Part shown: piece by piece, positions 7,272 through 16,441 of the stretch
Layout: every line of letters begins with the position of its first letter
How positions within the stretch are numbered: position 1 is the stretch's first letter
Source: Actinomycetes bacterium
Lineage (GTDB): Bacteria; Actinomycetota; Acidimicrobiia; Acidimicrobiales; Palsa-688
Assembly: GCA_021787035.1 (NCBI GenBank)
Contig: JAJYMM010000166.1
Location: 25,971-89,970 of the forward strand
Reading direction: 5' to 3'
Length of the DNA stretch: 64,000 bases
Notes under the pieces: generated by a model
Told to the model about the DNA's origin: nothing
The model's database searches: none
What the model saw: the letters and a program-made list of their open reading frames with translations, nothing else
Position numbers and translations under genes: made by a program

Positions 7272-9461
7272 CTACTTAGCGCTTTCCACTGCGGCAACCG
7301 GCCCATGGATCTTCTCCCAAAGGGCGTCGGCCACGGAGGCAGGCAACCAGCTGATCGCCGCCAAGGACTCACGCGGGGCCTCGCGGACCGCTTTTATACC
7401 CCCGAGCTCGGACACGAGGCGCTTGCGCCGCGCCGGCCCGAGCCCCGGGATGCCGTCCAGTACCGAGGCCGTCACCTTCTTGCCTCGGAGCTTGCGGTGG
7501 TAGCCGATCGCAAAGCGGTGAGCTTCATCGCGCACCCGCTGTAGGAGGTAGAGCGCTTCGGAGCCACGAGCGATACGGACGGGTTCGGACGTCCCGGGCA
7601 GGAAGACCTCCTCGAACTGCTTGGCGAGAGAGGCGGCCGGGATCTCCTGGTCGAGTCCAAGTTCCTCGAGCACCCGGACGGCTACGCTCAGCTGACCCTT
7701 GCCGCCGTCTACTAGGAGCAGCTGGGGAGGGTAGGAAAAGTGGCGCTTCCTCTCGGCCACGGGAAGCTCCCTTTCCTCGAGGTACGCGCGGAGCCTGCGG
7801 TTGAGGACCTCCTCCATAGCGGCGTAGTCGTCGTTGCCAGGCACGGTCCGGACCTTGAAACGTCTGTACTCGGAGGGCTTGGGCAACCCGTCTTCCATGA
7901 CGACCATGGAACCGACATAGTCGGTGCCCTGGAGGTGGCTCATGTCGTAGCACTCGATGCGAAGGGGCGCCTCAGGGAGGCCGAGCGCGTCTTGGAGCGC
8001 GTTCAGGGCGCGCGCCCTCGCGTTGTGGTCAGCCGAACGCTTCAGCCTGTGGCGAGCAAGTTCCTCCCCAGCGTTCTTGGCCACCATCTCGAGCAGGGCC
8101 TTCTTTTCCCCGCGCTGGGGCACGTGGAAGCGCACGCGGCTCTGGCCGCTCGCAGTCGGGTTGACGCTGCGTTCCGGCCGGCGCTCGTCACTGGCGGCCC
8201 ACCACTCGATCTCCTCGTTCAGGCGTGCACCGCTCCCGCTCACGGCGGCGCTCTCGGCACGGAGACCACTCAGCCACTCCTCGAGCACCTCGGCCTCGTC
8301 CACCTCGCCCGGCACCAGGACGAGGGGGGGCACACCATTGATCGGCTCGGCGTAGTGCTGCTCCAAGACATGGGCGAGCAGTTGCGGCGGCTCGAGATCC
8401 TCGACCTTGTCGACGATGAAACCCTTCCTGCCCACCACTCGGCCCCGCCTTACGTAGAACACCTGGACGGCCGCCTCTAACTCGTCTTCTGCGAGGGCGA
8501 AGCAATCGAGGTTCTCGGCTCTCTCAGTGACCATCTGCTGCTTTTCGATCGCCCTCCTCACCGACGCCAGCCGGTCCCTCAGGCGCGCGGCGAGCTCAAA
8601 CTCCAAGTTGCCCGCAGCCTCTTGCATCTCGGACTCAAGTTTTCGCACCACGGGCGCCGTGTCCCCGTCCAGGAAGGTCGCAAAGTCGGCGACGAGCTCG
8701 GAGTACTGCTCATGGCCCACGAGGCCAGCGCACGGTCCAGCGCAGCGCTCGATGTGGTACATGAGGCAGGGCTTACCGAGGCGCTCGTGGCGTACGAACT
8801 TGGCGTCGCTGCAGCTTCGGACCGGGAACGTCCGGAGCAACAAGTCAAGCGTCTCCCTGATCGCGTACGCGTGCGCGTACGGACCGAAATACCGGTTCGC
8901 CGCACTAGTGCCTCCGCCAGGGGACACAACCCCGGCCCCCCCCGGGACAGCCGGCGAGACCGGGGAGCCGGCCCCAAAACGAGCGCCCCCCCCTCGCCCC
9001 CGCCCACTTGACGACCCGCGCGACGACCCGCCTGACGACCCGCCTGACGACCCGCCCCCGCTCGAGGGTTTCCCTCGCCGCACCGTCGCCCTGGGCCAGC
9101 GGTCCGCCGTGGTGAGGACGAGGAACGGGTAGCTCTTGTCGTCCCGGAGCCGCACATTGAAGCGCGGCTTGTACTGCTTTATCAGGCTGTACTCGAGCAT
9201 GAGCGCCTCCACGTCGTTGCGGACCTGGATCCACTCGACGCTTTCGGCGGACGCAACCATCTGCGCTGTCCGCGGCGCCAGGACTGCGGGGGACTGGAAG
9301 TAGTTGGAGAGGCGCTGGCGAAGCGACTTGGCCTTGCCGACGTATATGACCCTCCCGTCCCGGTCGCGGAACTGGTAGCTCCCGGGTGCGTCGGGTATGG
9401 CGCCGGCGGGCGGACGTTCGAGCATCGCCGACCAGTCTGGCGCACCGGTGCGCGCTCCCAC
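7272..9461 (-). CDS. uvrC: excinuclease ABC subunit C with Gly/Ser-rich insertion
   Basis: Makes both incisions around DNA lesions in nucleotide excision repair with UvrA and UvrB. The GIY-YIG nuclease is at residues about 23-105 (GSYQF, VIYVGKAKSL), the UVR motif that contacts UvrB near residues 290-330, the RNase H-like domain at RIECYDMSHLQGTDYVGSM, and a C-terminal helix-hairpin-helix (IPGLGPARRKRL). At 729 residues it is about 80-100 longer than usual. The excess is a low-complexity linker at roughly residues 131-188, just before the conserved YFGPY, made of SSGG repeats from four 12-base units plus Gly/Arg/Pro sequence. Everything conserved around it is intact, so the enzyme is probably active. 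Confidence 0.97.
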   Translation of the reverse strand: MGARTGAPDWSAMLERPPAGAIPDAPGSYQFRDRDGRVIYVGKAKSLRQRLSNYFQSPAVLAPRTAQMVASAESVEWIQVRNDVEALMLEYSLIKQYKPRFNVRLRDDKSYPFLVLTTADRWPRATVRRGKPSSGGGSSGGSSGGSSRGSSSGRGRGGGARFGAGSPVSPAVPGGAGVVSPGGGTSAANRYFGPYAHAYAIRETLDLLLRTFPVRSCSDAKFVRHERLGKPCLMYHIERCAGPCAGLVGHEQYSELVADFATFLDGDTAPVVRKLESEMQEAAGNLEFELAARLRDRLASVRRAIEKQQMVTERAENLDCFALAEDELEAAVQVFYVRRGRVVGRKGFIVDKVEDLEPPQLLAHVLEQHYAEPINGVPPLVLVPGEVDEAEVLEEWLSGLRAESAAVSGSGARLNEEIEWWAASDERRPERSVNPTASGQSRVRFHVPQRGEKKALLEMVAKNAGEELARHRLKRSADHNARARALNALQDALGLPEAPLRIECYDMSHLQGTDYVGSMVVMEDGLPKPSEYRRFKVRTVPGNDDYAAMEEVLNRRLRAYLEERELPVAERKRHFSYPPQLLLVDGGKGQLSVAVRVLEELGLDQEIPAASLAKQFEEVFLPGTSEPVRIARGSEALYLLQRVRDEAHRFAIGYHRKLRGKKVTASVLDGIPGLGPARRKRLVSELGGIKAVREAPRESLAAISWLPASVADALWEKIHGPVAAVESAK
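9009..9056 (-). repeat. 12-bp tandem repeat x4 in uvrC linker
   Basis: Four units of TGACGACCCGCC with two variant bases, encoding the Gly-Gly-Ser-Ser stretch of the UvrC insertion. The length keeps the frame. Confidence 0.9.
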
Positions 9462-9466
9462 TAACA

Positions 9467-9514
9467 GGGGGTCCTACGGGCAGGTGGTCCTCCGGGCAGG
9501 GGGTCCTACGGGCA
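9467..9514. repeat. 16-bp tandem repeat x3 upstream of uvrC
   Basis: Three units of GGGGGTCCTACGGGCA, the middle one with two changes, starting 5 bases before the uvrC start codon. Sixteen is not a multiple of three, consistent with non-coding DNA. It covers the place where a uvrC ribosome binding site and promoter would be expected. Confidence 0.9.
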
Positions 9515-9550
9515 AACCCCTATGGCCCTTCGGGCGAGCATCCCCCAGTG

Positions 9551-9712
9551 CGGCGCCCAGGTCCGGGCCATCGCCGCACCGCCAGGTCCCCCTTTGCGGC
9601 GCCCAGGCCCGGGCCATCGCCGCACCGCCAGGTCCCCCTTTGCAGCGCCCAGGCCCGCCAAGTCGGGCGCCAGGTCCCCCTTTGCAGCGCCCAGGTCGCG
9701 CCCATCGCCACC
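9551..9712. repeat. 46-bp tandem repeat, about 3.5 copies, intergenic
   Basis: Two near-identical 46-base units (9551-9596, 9597-9642), a third of 42 bases (9643-9684) and a partial fourth. Each runs from CGGCGCCCAGG to TCCCCCTTTG. The copies abut without spacers, so this is not a CRISPR array. The rest of the 553-base gap between uvrC and the next gene shows no supported ORF apart from the promoter block at 9913. Confidence 0.9.
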
Positions 9713-9912
9713 AGCACAGCGCCGGACGAATGCTGCCCGACTACCCTGGCAGGAGAAGGCCATCCCATCTGGAGCCTGCCCCCTGAGACGAAGCCGTGGG
9801 TCGCCCTGCGCGCCCAAAAGGCAACGTCGCGACCTCGGGGCCACGGCGCAAGCGCGGTGATGGGCCAATGTGTCAATGCCGGCCGGCGACTGTGACGAGC
9901 CCAAGGACACAT

Positions 9913-9953
9913 TTCACAGGACCATCACAGCTCGCCCAAGACCGTCTCATAAA
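9913..9953 (+). promoter_or_regulatory. promoter block B for the tandem-domain secreted protein
   Basis: Aligns without gaps to 7083-7123. ATCACA at 9924-9929 and CATAAA at 9948-9953 are separated by 18 bases, giving a plausible sigma70-like promoter about 60 bases before the start of the 10015 gene. Confidence 0.55.
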
Positions 9954-10014
9954 AGCGTGCGACGATTCGATTCTGTACGAAACCGAGGCAACGACTACAT
10001 AGGGGAGACAACCA

Positions 10015-11484
10015 ATGAACAGGCGACTACGAGCCCGCCGTGGCAGCCCGAGAGCAGTGGCAGCCCTGGCGCTGACGCTCGCCGCTAGCGCCGGCACCCT
10101 AGCAGCCACGGCCTTACCCGCTGTGGCTCAAGATAACCCGGCTCCCGGTGTCACGACCGTGCCAACCTATGCACGCCAGCTCTCACGGATAAAGGCCAGG
10201 GCCGCAAACGAGATAACCCTCCGCTTGCGCTCCCTCGACGACGCGATAGCCGACGTAAACTCATACTCTTTCCTCGGCTCCGACCAAGCAGCCCTTGTCA
10301 CGAACTTGCAGTCCGACATATCGGGGTTGCAAGCTCTTGACACAAAGATCCAGTCGGACGCCACTGTCCAGCAGGCCTTGGCAGATTACTACACGATATT
10401 TTCGGGCTTTCGCATCTATTACCTGGTAATGCCCGTCGTAAGCTATGTCGTGAACGCCGACCACGTGGACAACCTTTCACTGCCGGCCCTCCAAAGCGAG
10501 ATCTCCAGTCTCCAAGGGCAGGAAAATGCTTCGAACCAGGCCGTGATCGGGCCACTGGTGGCCGACATGCAACAGGAGGCCCAGGCTGCATCGTCTGCCA
10601 CGACCGGTCTCTCAGCTCAGCTACTCGGCTATACGGCGGCCGAATGGGACTCAAACCATGGCCTGCTCGACCCGGCCCGCGTCTCGACAGCCACGGCCGA
10701 CAAGGCCCTTGCGATGGCCCAACGCGAGTACTACGAGGCTCTCCGGTACCTCGACCACCACCCGACCACTACTACTACCACGACGGGCGCACCTACCACG
10801 ACGAGCACCACCTCCGAACCCGGGCGTCTCGCCGCCATCCAGGAAAGGGCGGCTCGGCAAATATCCGCACGGGTCAACGCCCTCAACGCGTCCATTGCTC
10901 TCGTCCAGTCCAAGTCCTACCTCGGGCCCGATCAGGCGACGCTCGTGAGCGACATGCAATCAGACATAAGTGCCCTACAGGCCCTCGGAGCGAAGATCAG
11001 CACCGACACGACGGTCGCACAAGCTATTTCCGACTACACGGACATTTTCACCCAGCTCCGAATCTATTACCTGGTCGTACCCGTGGTCAACGACGTTATC
11101 CGGGTGGACTACCTGAGCAACGTGGCACTCCCCGCTGACAACCAGGAGATCAGTTCCCTGAACGGCTTGGTAAATGCTTCCAACCAGGCCGTGCTCGGGC
11201 CGCTCGTCACAGACATGCAAGACCAGGTCCAGACTGCCACGGCAGCGATGTCCGGGCTGTCGGCCCAACTGCTCACCTTTACGCCGGCTGAGTGGAATGC
11301 CAACCACAAGCTCCTCGTGAGCGCATCAGCAGGCGTTACCTCGGCAAACCGAGCAGTCGCAGCCGCCAACCGTGACTACCTGAGGGCGCTTGCCTACCTC
11401 CGTGGTGGCGCCGGCACCCACCACTCTTCCGGCGGGGACCACCATCGCTTGCCGGAGCCGGGACATGGGCACCACGGGCACTGA
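10015..11484 (+). CDS. secreted protein of two tandem homologous helical domains, His-rich tail
   Basis: No known family recognised. The start is ATG after AGGGGAGA. A signal peptide (RRGSPRAVAALALTLAASAG) leads to two copies of an about 195-residue, probably all-helical domain, joined by a Thr-rich linker with a run of six threonines. The copies align along their length: IYYLVMPVVSYV with IYYLVVPVVNDV, EISSLQG with EISSLNG, ASNQAVIGPLV with ASNQAVLGPLV, and TAAEWDSNH with TPAEWNANH. The last 26 residues hold nine histidines with Gly, suggesting metal binding. It shares its promoter block with the 28-codon unit at 7142 and ends at a strong terminator. Cell-surface or extracellular location is inferred. 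Confidence 0.8.
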   Translation: MNRRLRARRGSPRAVAALALTLAASAGTLAATALPAVAQDNPAPGVTTVPTYARQLSRIKARAANEITLRLRSLDDAIADVNSYSFLGSDQAALVTNLQSDISGLQALDTKIQSDATVQQALADYYTIFSGFRIYYLVMPVVSYVVNADHVDNLSLPALQSEISSLQGQENASNQAVIGPLVADMQQEAQAASSATTGLSAQLLGYTAAEWDSNHGLLDPARVSTATADKALAMAQREYYEALRYLDHHPTTTTTTTGAPTTTSTTSEPGRLAAIQERAARQISARVNALNASIALVQSKSYLGPDQATLVSDMQSDISALQALGAKISTDTTVAQAISDYTDIFTQLRIYYLVVPVVNDVIRVDYLSNVALPADNQEISSLNGLVNASNQAVLGPLVTDMQDQVQTATAAMSGLSAQLLTFTPAEWNANHKLLVSASAGVTSANRAVAAANRDYLRALAYLRGGAGTHHSSGGDHHRLPEPGHGHHGH

Positions 11485-11541
11485 GCCAGTCTGAAACCGT
11501 CGCCTCGCAGCGCCGGGAGGCCGCGGCAAAGGCGAAAAACC

Positions 11542-11573
11542 AAGACCCCCGGGCGACCACGCCCGGGGGTCTT
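11542..11573. terminator. bidirectional intrinsic terminator between 10015 gene and uvrA
   Basis: Perfect 13-bp stem AAGACCCCCGGGC with its complement around GACCAC. It lies between the convergent secreted-protein gene (stop 11484) and uvrA (stop 11578). Confidence 0.9.
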
Positions 11574-11577
11574 CGCG

Positions 11578-14493
11578 TCATGAGAACTTTCCGCTCGCGA
11601 GTACGGGCTCCAAGAACTTGGCCGTGTAGCTGTCGGGGCACTTGGCGACCTGCTCTGGCGTCCCGGTGGTAACGACCTTGCCTCCCCCGTCCCCACCCTC
11701 AGGACCGAGATCGATTATCCAATCCGCGGTCTTTATCACGTCCAGGTTGTGCTCTATGACAATCACAGTGTTGCCCTGGTCCACCAGGCGGGCAAGCACG
11801 CCTAGGAGCTTTCGGACATCTTCGAAGTGAAGCCCTGTCGTCGGCTCGTCGAGTACATAAAGCGTCCTACCGGTCGAACGCCGGGCCAGCTCAGAAGCCA
11901 GCTTAATCCTCTGTGCCTCGCCGCCCGAAAGGGTCGGGGCGGGCTGGCCCAGCTTTATGTAACCGAGCCCGACGTCGACCAGCGTCTGCATATGGCGGGC
12001 GATCACGGGCTGGTTGGAGAAAAACTCAGCAGCCTCCTCGCAAGACATGTCGAGGACTTCGGCAATATTTTTGCCCTTGAAGGTTATGTCCAGCGTGTCG
12101 CGGTTGTAGCGGGCCCCCTTGCACACCTCGCAGGGTACGTACACGTCGGGGAGAAAGTGCATCTCGATCTTAATCGTCCCATCTCCGGCACAGGCGTCGC
12201 AGCGGCCGCCGTTGACGTTGAAGGAGAACCGGCCCGGCTGGTAGCCCCGCACCTTGGCTTCGGTCGTCGTCGCGAACAGGCGCCGGACGTGGTCGAAAAC
12301 CCCTGTGTAGGTTGCCGGGTTGCTCCTCGGCGTCCGGCCTATGGGCGACTGGTCGACGTCTACGACCTTGTCGAAGGCGTCCATCCCGTCGACCCTCTTG
12401 TGACGGCCGGGCACCTCCTTCGACTTGTAGACATGAGCCATCATTGCCCGCAGCAAGATGTCGTTTACGAGCGTGGACTTGCCCGAACCCGACACTCCAG
12501 TGACCACGACGAAACACCCGGTCGGGAACTCCACGTCCATGCCTGCCAAGTTGTGCTCCCTCGCCCCTCGCACGACGAGCCAACCAGCAGGTGGCCGTCT
12601 GAGCGAAGGCACCGGTACGAAGCGCTTGCCCGAGAGGTACTGGCCGGTTAGGGAAGCCTTGCTGCGGAGCAACTCCTTTACGGTCCCGGACACAACCACC
12701 CGGCCGCCGTGCTCACCGGCACCTGGCCCGATGTCCACCACGTGATCGGCCGTACGGATCGTCTCCTCGTCGTGCTCAACGACGATCACAGTGTTGCCAA
12801 GATCGCGAAGGCGCAGCAACGTGTCTATTAGCTTGCGGTTGTCACGCTGGTGTAGCCCGATGGAGGGCTCGTCGAGCACGTATAGCACGCCCACGAGACC
12901 GCTGCCTATCTGCGACGCCAGGCGGATCCTCTGTGCCTCTCCGCCGGCGAGCGTGCCAGCGCTACGGTTGAGGCTCAGGTAGTCGAGGCCGACGTCAACC
13001 AGGAACTGCAAGCGGGCCCTTACTTCCTTGAGTACCCGATCGGCGATCAAGTGGTCTCTCTCCGAAAGCGACAGGTCGCCGACGAACTCAGTGGCACCGC
13101 GGATCGAAAGGTCGCACACTTGAAAGATATTTTTGCCGTCCACCGTCACGGCGAGGCTCTCCGGCCTTAGCCGGGCACCACCGCACGCGCGACATGGCAC
13201 CTCTCGCATGTACCCCTCGATCTGCTCGCGCGCCGAATCGGACTCGGCCTCGGCGTGGCGGCGCCCAAGGAACGGGACCACACCCTCGTAATTGGTGTAG
13301 TAGGAACGAGAGCGGCCGAAGCGGTTTTTGTAATGCAGGTGAACCTGCGTGCCTCCAGAACCGTACAAAATGACCTTCTGGTCCTGCTTTTTGAGCTTGC
13401 GCCAAGGCACCGAAGTCGAGATGTCAAACGTCTCCGCGACACCTTGCAGGAGCCTCCCGAAGTACTCGGTCCGAGCGCCGGCCCAAGGCGCGATCGCCCC
13501 ATCATCTATGGAACGGTCGGGGTCCGGGACGATCAGGTCGGGGTCCACTTCGTAACGCGTGCCGAGCCCGTCACAAGTCGGGCAGGCGCCGTACGGAGAA
13601 TTGAAGGAGAAATTGCGAGGTGCCGGCTCTTCAAAGGACCGCCCGCATACCGGGCAGGCCAAATGTTGCGAAAAGACAAGTGTCTCCGGTTTCGTTTCCG
13701 CTTCACCAGCTCTGGCGGTCTGCTCGTCACGGCCTCCCCGAGGGGCCGGGCTGCTCTCCTCCCCTGGGTCCCCGCGGGGCACGACCTGCACTTCCGCTAC
13801 CCCATCCGCGAGCTTGAGGGCAGTTTCGAGCGAATCGGTGAGGCGCCTCTCGATGCCGGGGCGCAGTACAAGCCGGTCGACGACCACTTCGATCGTGTGG
13901 TTCTCATAGCGCGCGAGCTTGGGCACTTCGGTCAGCTCGTAAACGGTACCGTCAACGCGGGCGCGCGCGAAGCCCTGGCCGGCAAGTTCGGAGAGGAGGC
14001 TCTCGTACTCACCCTTACGCCCGCGCACGACCGGTGCCAGCACCTGGAACCGGCTCCCTTCGGGCAGCCTGAGCACCCTGTCGACGATCTGCTGTGGCGT
14101 CTGGCGCGAGACCTCGCTCCCGTCATCGGGGCAGTGAGGTATGCCCACGCGCGCATAGAGCAGCCGCAAATAGTCGTATATCTCCGTGATGGTCCCGACC
14201 GTGCTCCGTGGGTTGCGGGAGGCCGACTTCTGGTCGATCGAGATCGCTGGCGAAAGGCCTTCTATGAAGTCGACGTCGGGCTTGTCCATCTGGCCGAGGA
14301 ACTGCCGGGCGTAGGCAGACAGCGACTCTACGTAACGGCGCTGACCCTCGGCATAGATGGTGTCGAAAGCCAGGCTGCTCTTGCCTGAGCCCGACAAGCC
14401 CGTAAACACGATGAGCCGGTCCCGTGGCAGGTCGACCGAGACGTCCCGCAGGTTGTGCTCGCGTGCCCCTCGCACGACCAACCGCTCGTACAT
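11578..14493 (-). CDS. uvrA: excinuclease ABC subunit A
   Basis: Damage-recognition ATPase of nucleotide excision repair. The 971-residue protein has the full duplicated ABC layout: Walker A GLSGSGKS at residues 32-39 and a second GVSGSGKS in the C-terminal half, [12 protein letters not shown] and [12 protein letters not shown] signatures, and zinc modules with CPVCGRSF...CPTC, CRACGG and CDACAG...CEVC. An Asp/Glu/Arg-rich insert before the first zinc module is common in actinobacteria. It is not next to uvrB, its usual neighbour; about 4.4 kb with rpsA, coaE and a lipoprotein lie between them. Confidence 0.98.
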   Translation of the reverse strand: MYERLVVRGAREHNLRDVSVDLPRDRLIVFTGLSGSGKSSLAFDTIYAEGQRRYVESLSAYARQFLGQMDKPDVDFIEGLSPAISIDQKSASRNPRSTVGTITEIYDYLRLLYARVGIPHCPDDGSEVSRQTPQQIVDRVLRLPEGSRFQVLAPVVRGRKGEYESLLSELAGQGFARARVDGTVYELTEVPKLARYENHTIEVVVDRLVLRPGIERRLTDSLETALKLADGVAEVQVVPRGDPGEESSPAPRGGRDEQTARAGEAETKPETLVFSQHLACPVCGRSFEEPAPRNFSFNSPYGACPTCDGLGTRYEVDPDLIVPDPDRSIDDGAIAPWAGARTEYFGRLLQGVAETFDISTSVPWRKLKKQDQKVILYGSGGTQVHLHYKNRFGRSRSYYTNYEGVVPFLGRRHAEAESDSAREQIEGYMREVPCRACGGARLRPESLAVTVDGKNIFQVCDLSIRGATEFVGDLSLSERDHLIADRVLKEVRARLQFLVDVGLDYLSLNRSAGTLAGGEAQRIRLASQIGSGLVGVLYVLDEPSIGLHQRDNRKLIDTLLRLRDLGNTVIVVEHDEETIRTADHVVDIGPGAGEHGGRVVVSGTVKELLRSKASLTGQYLSGKRFVPVPSLRRPPAGWLVVRGAREHNLAGMDVEFPTGCFVVVTGVSGSGKSTLVNDILLRAMMAHVYKSKEVPGRHKRVDGMDAFDKVVDVDQSPIGRTPRSNPATYTGVFDHVRRLFATTTEAKVRGYQPGRFSFNVNGGRCDACAGDGTIKIEMHFLPDVYVPCEVCKGARYNRDTLDITFKGKNIAEVLDMSCEEAAEFFSNQPVIARHMQTLVDVGLGYIKLGQPAPTLSGGEAQRIKLASELARRSTGRTLYVLDEPTTGLHFEDVRKLLGVLARLVDQGNTVIVIEHNLDVIKTADWIIDLGPEGGDGGGKVVTTGTPEQVAKCPDSYTAKFLEPVLASGKFS

Positions 14494-14585
14494 ATCCTAA
14501 AGGCTACCAGTTGCGAACGCACGTTTGTGTACCCATTTGCAGAGAGAAATGGGACGAGGCGGCTGATTCGCCCGACGCTTGGGCG

Positions 14586-14711
14586 TTGGGCGTCGGGCCG
14601 GCGTTGGGCGTCGGGCCGGCGTTGGGCGTCGGGCCGGCGTTGGGCGTCGGGCCGGCGTTGGGCGTCGGGCCGGCGTTGGGCGTCGGGCCGGCGTTGGGCG
14701 TCGGGCCGGCG
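14586..14711. repeat. 18-bp minisatellite x7 between uvrA and the BNR lipoprotein
   Basis: Seven perfect units of TTGGGCGTCGGGCCGGCG. The unit is open in several frames (AGVGRR on plus, PTPARR on minus), but no start with a ribosome binding site or a protein-like flank supports a gene. The remainder of the 355-base gap (14494-14848) shows only short GCCCACGTCAA repeats. Confidence 0.97.
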
Positions 14712-14848
14712 TTGGGGCGGCCCCGCGCTCGAGGCCCACGTCAAACCCGGCCTCAAGCCCACGTCAAGCCAGCGGCCACCCGTGACGAGATGAGCAGCTG
14801 CAATCACGGGGGCATAGCGGGCACAACGCCGGCACAGGAGCTCCCGGC

Positions 14849-16285
14849 TCAACCGGCTATGCGTACAGGGCCAGACCAGGTGGCGCCACCGTCGGTAGTG
14901 CGCCAGAGCTGCTCGGGGAATGGGCCGTTCGGCCAGGGCCAGCCCGCCGGCGCCTGGCCCTCGAACTCGAGCGCCGAGCCCGTCGTCGCGTCCGTGAAAC
15001 CAACCCAGGACCAGGAGTAACCAGCCGAGCCCACAGAGATGGTTTTCCACGTCGCGCCGCCGTCTGTGGTGATGAGCAATCCACCGTTCGGGTCGGGTGC
15101 GACCACGGCTGTGGAGGCGCTCGCGGCCGCCACCATCGCAGAGTTGGGAAGCTGGGGAGCAGACGTCAGCTGCTTCCAGTGCGCCCCGCCGTCGTCGGAA
15201 CGCCACAGCCCGGCAAGCATCCCGGTCGGGCAGGCCGCCCAGACAGCCTCAGACGACGCTGCCTCTAACTTCCCTCCGAGCCCGGAGTAGCAAGGGCTCG
15301 TATGGGTAGTGAAGCTGGCGCCGGCGCCCGTCCCCACGACTAGGAGCTGGTTCGGTGACGACTGCGAGGTCGTCACGGAGATCCAGAGGTTGGCGCCATG
15401 AACCGACATCGTCAGGTATGGGTCGGCGCCGGCGGGCACAGGCAAGCTGAGCGGCGTCCAGCTATCTGACCCGACGGGGCTCCGCTCGAGCACCATGTTT
15501 GTGCAGCCCCCTTGTCGGCACTTGCCTACGAGCGCGAAGGCATAGCCGGCCCCAGAGCCGAACGCGAGCAGCTCGCGCCCAGCAACGAACGACGGCTCCG
15601 TCCAATGCTCGCCGCCGTCATGGGTGTCCCAGAACGCCCCGACGGCATGCGTGTCGTAGGCGTACCCGTCGAGAGGGTCTGCGAAGCGCAACGTATTGAT
15701 GTCCCCAGTCGATGGAGAGCCAAGGTCGAGCGGCGCCACGGGCGCAGGGATACCGACAAAGCTTGCCCCACCGTTGGTCGTACGCACGATCGATGTGCAA
15801 ACCGCGCTAGAACACGGCGCTTCGCCTAACAGCCAAAACTCGCTTGCCGAGACGGCCGTAAACGACACGGGGTCGAAGCCGGCGGGCACCGGCCCTCCAG
15901 CTGGCTGGCCGCCCCCGAGCGTGCTCGGCGTGACCGAGGTGACCGCTGTAGTCGGCCGAGCGGTCGACGAGCTTGTGGTGGTAGCGACGCTCTGAGTAGT
16001 TGATGAAGTGCCTGGAACTGTGGAGCTCGGGACCGTCGCGGCCGGGACCGTCGCGGCCGGGACCGTCCTGGCCGGGACCGTGCTGCCTGGGACCGTCGGC
16101 GTGGCGGCGGTGGAGTTGGTGGTGACGGTCGAGTGGGCGGAAGCCGTCGAGTTGGTGGTAGCGGCAACATGGCCCCTTCGGGAGCTCGCGCGCTCGCGGC
16201 TAGCGGTCTTCGTCCCCCCGCAGGCCGCCAGGGCCAACGCCAAAACGACCAGGACAGCAACCGCCACGCCACCTCTCAGCCTCAC
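14849..16285 (-). CDS. lipoprotein with BNR/Asp-box beta-propeller domain
   Basis: Predicted membrane-anchored extracytoplasmic protein. I start it at GTG 16285, which gives a compact signal peptide VRLRGGVAVAVLVVLALALA followed by the lipobox cysteine of LAAC; an ATG at 16387 would add 34 residues ahead of it and looks unlikely. A Thr/Ser/Val-rich linker with TVPxA repeats follows, then about 330 residues holding at least five Asp-box-like motifs (TTNGGASF, THDGGEHW, SDDGGAHW, and TTDGGATW twice), as in sialidase, Ycf48 and sortilin-type propellers. Several Cys pairs are present. No catalytic residues can be assigned. It is divergent from rpsA, in a place where polA often lies in actinobacteria. 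Confidence 0.8.
   Translation of the reverse strand: MRLRGGVAVAVLVVLALALAACGGTKTASRERASSRRGHVAATTNSTASAHSTVTTNSTAATPTVPGSTVPARTVPAATVPAATVPSSTVPGTSSTTQSVATTTSSSTARPTTAVTSVTPSTLGGGQPAGGPVPAGFDPVSFTAVSASEFWLLGEAPCSSAVCTSIVRTTNGGASFVGIPAPVAPLDLGSPSTGDINTLRFADPLDGYAYDTHAVGAFWDTHDGGEHWTEPSFVAGRELLAFGSGAGYAFALVGKCRQGGCTNMVLERSPVGSDSWTPLSLPVPAGADPYLTMSVHGANLWISVTTSQSSPNQLLVVGTGAGASFTTHTSPCYSGLGGKLEAASSEAVWAACPTGMLAGLWRSDDGGAHWKQLTSAPQLPNSAMVAAASASTAVVAPDPNGGLLITTDGGATWKTISVGSAGYSWSWVGFTDATTGSALEFEGQAPAGWPWPNGPFPEQLWRTTDGGATWSGPVRIAG
16029..16103 (-). repeat. 15-bp tandem repeat x5 in lipoprotein linker
   Basis: Five units of GGGACCGTCGCGGCC with increasing divergence, encoding the TVPxA linker between the lipid anchor and the propeller. 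Confidence 0.88.
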
Positions 16286-16441
16286 AACACTGGTAACCTT
16301 AGGGCGCCCGAGCAGGTTCCTCCTGGTGTGACCCGCGCGGTGCCCGGCCAGGGGCGCGAGGGGACGAGCTGGTTCTAGGTGTAGCATGCGAGGCGCGACG
16401 TCGAGCTATACCCAAAAATGTCAAGGAAGAACCGATAACCC

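Noticed and set aside
9551..9712. 46-bp repeats as a CRISPR array
   Set aside because: Copies abut with no unique spacers, have unequal length and no cas genes nearby; this is a minisatellite.
13255..14388. 377-codon plus-strand ORF
   Set aside because: Antisense to uvrA; no start signal and no recognisable domain.
14497..14739. Minus-strand ORF of PTPARR repeats
   Set aside because: The 18-bp repeat is open in several frames; no ribosome binding site, no domain and no protein-like flanks.
14849..16387. ATG 16387 as start of the BNR lipoprotein
   Set aside because: It would place 34 extra residues before a standard lipoprotein signal; GTG 16285 puts the signal at the N-terminus.
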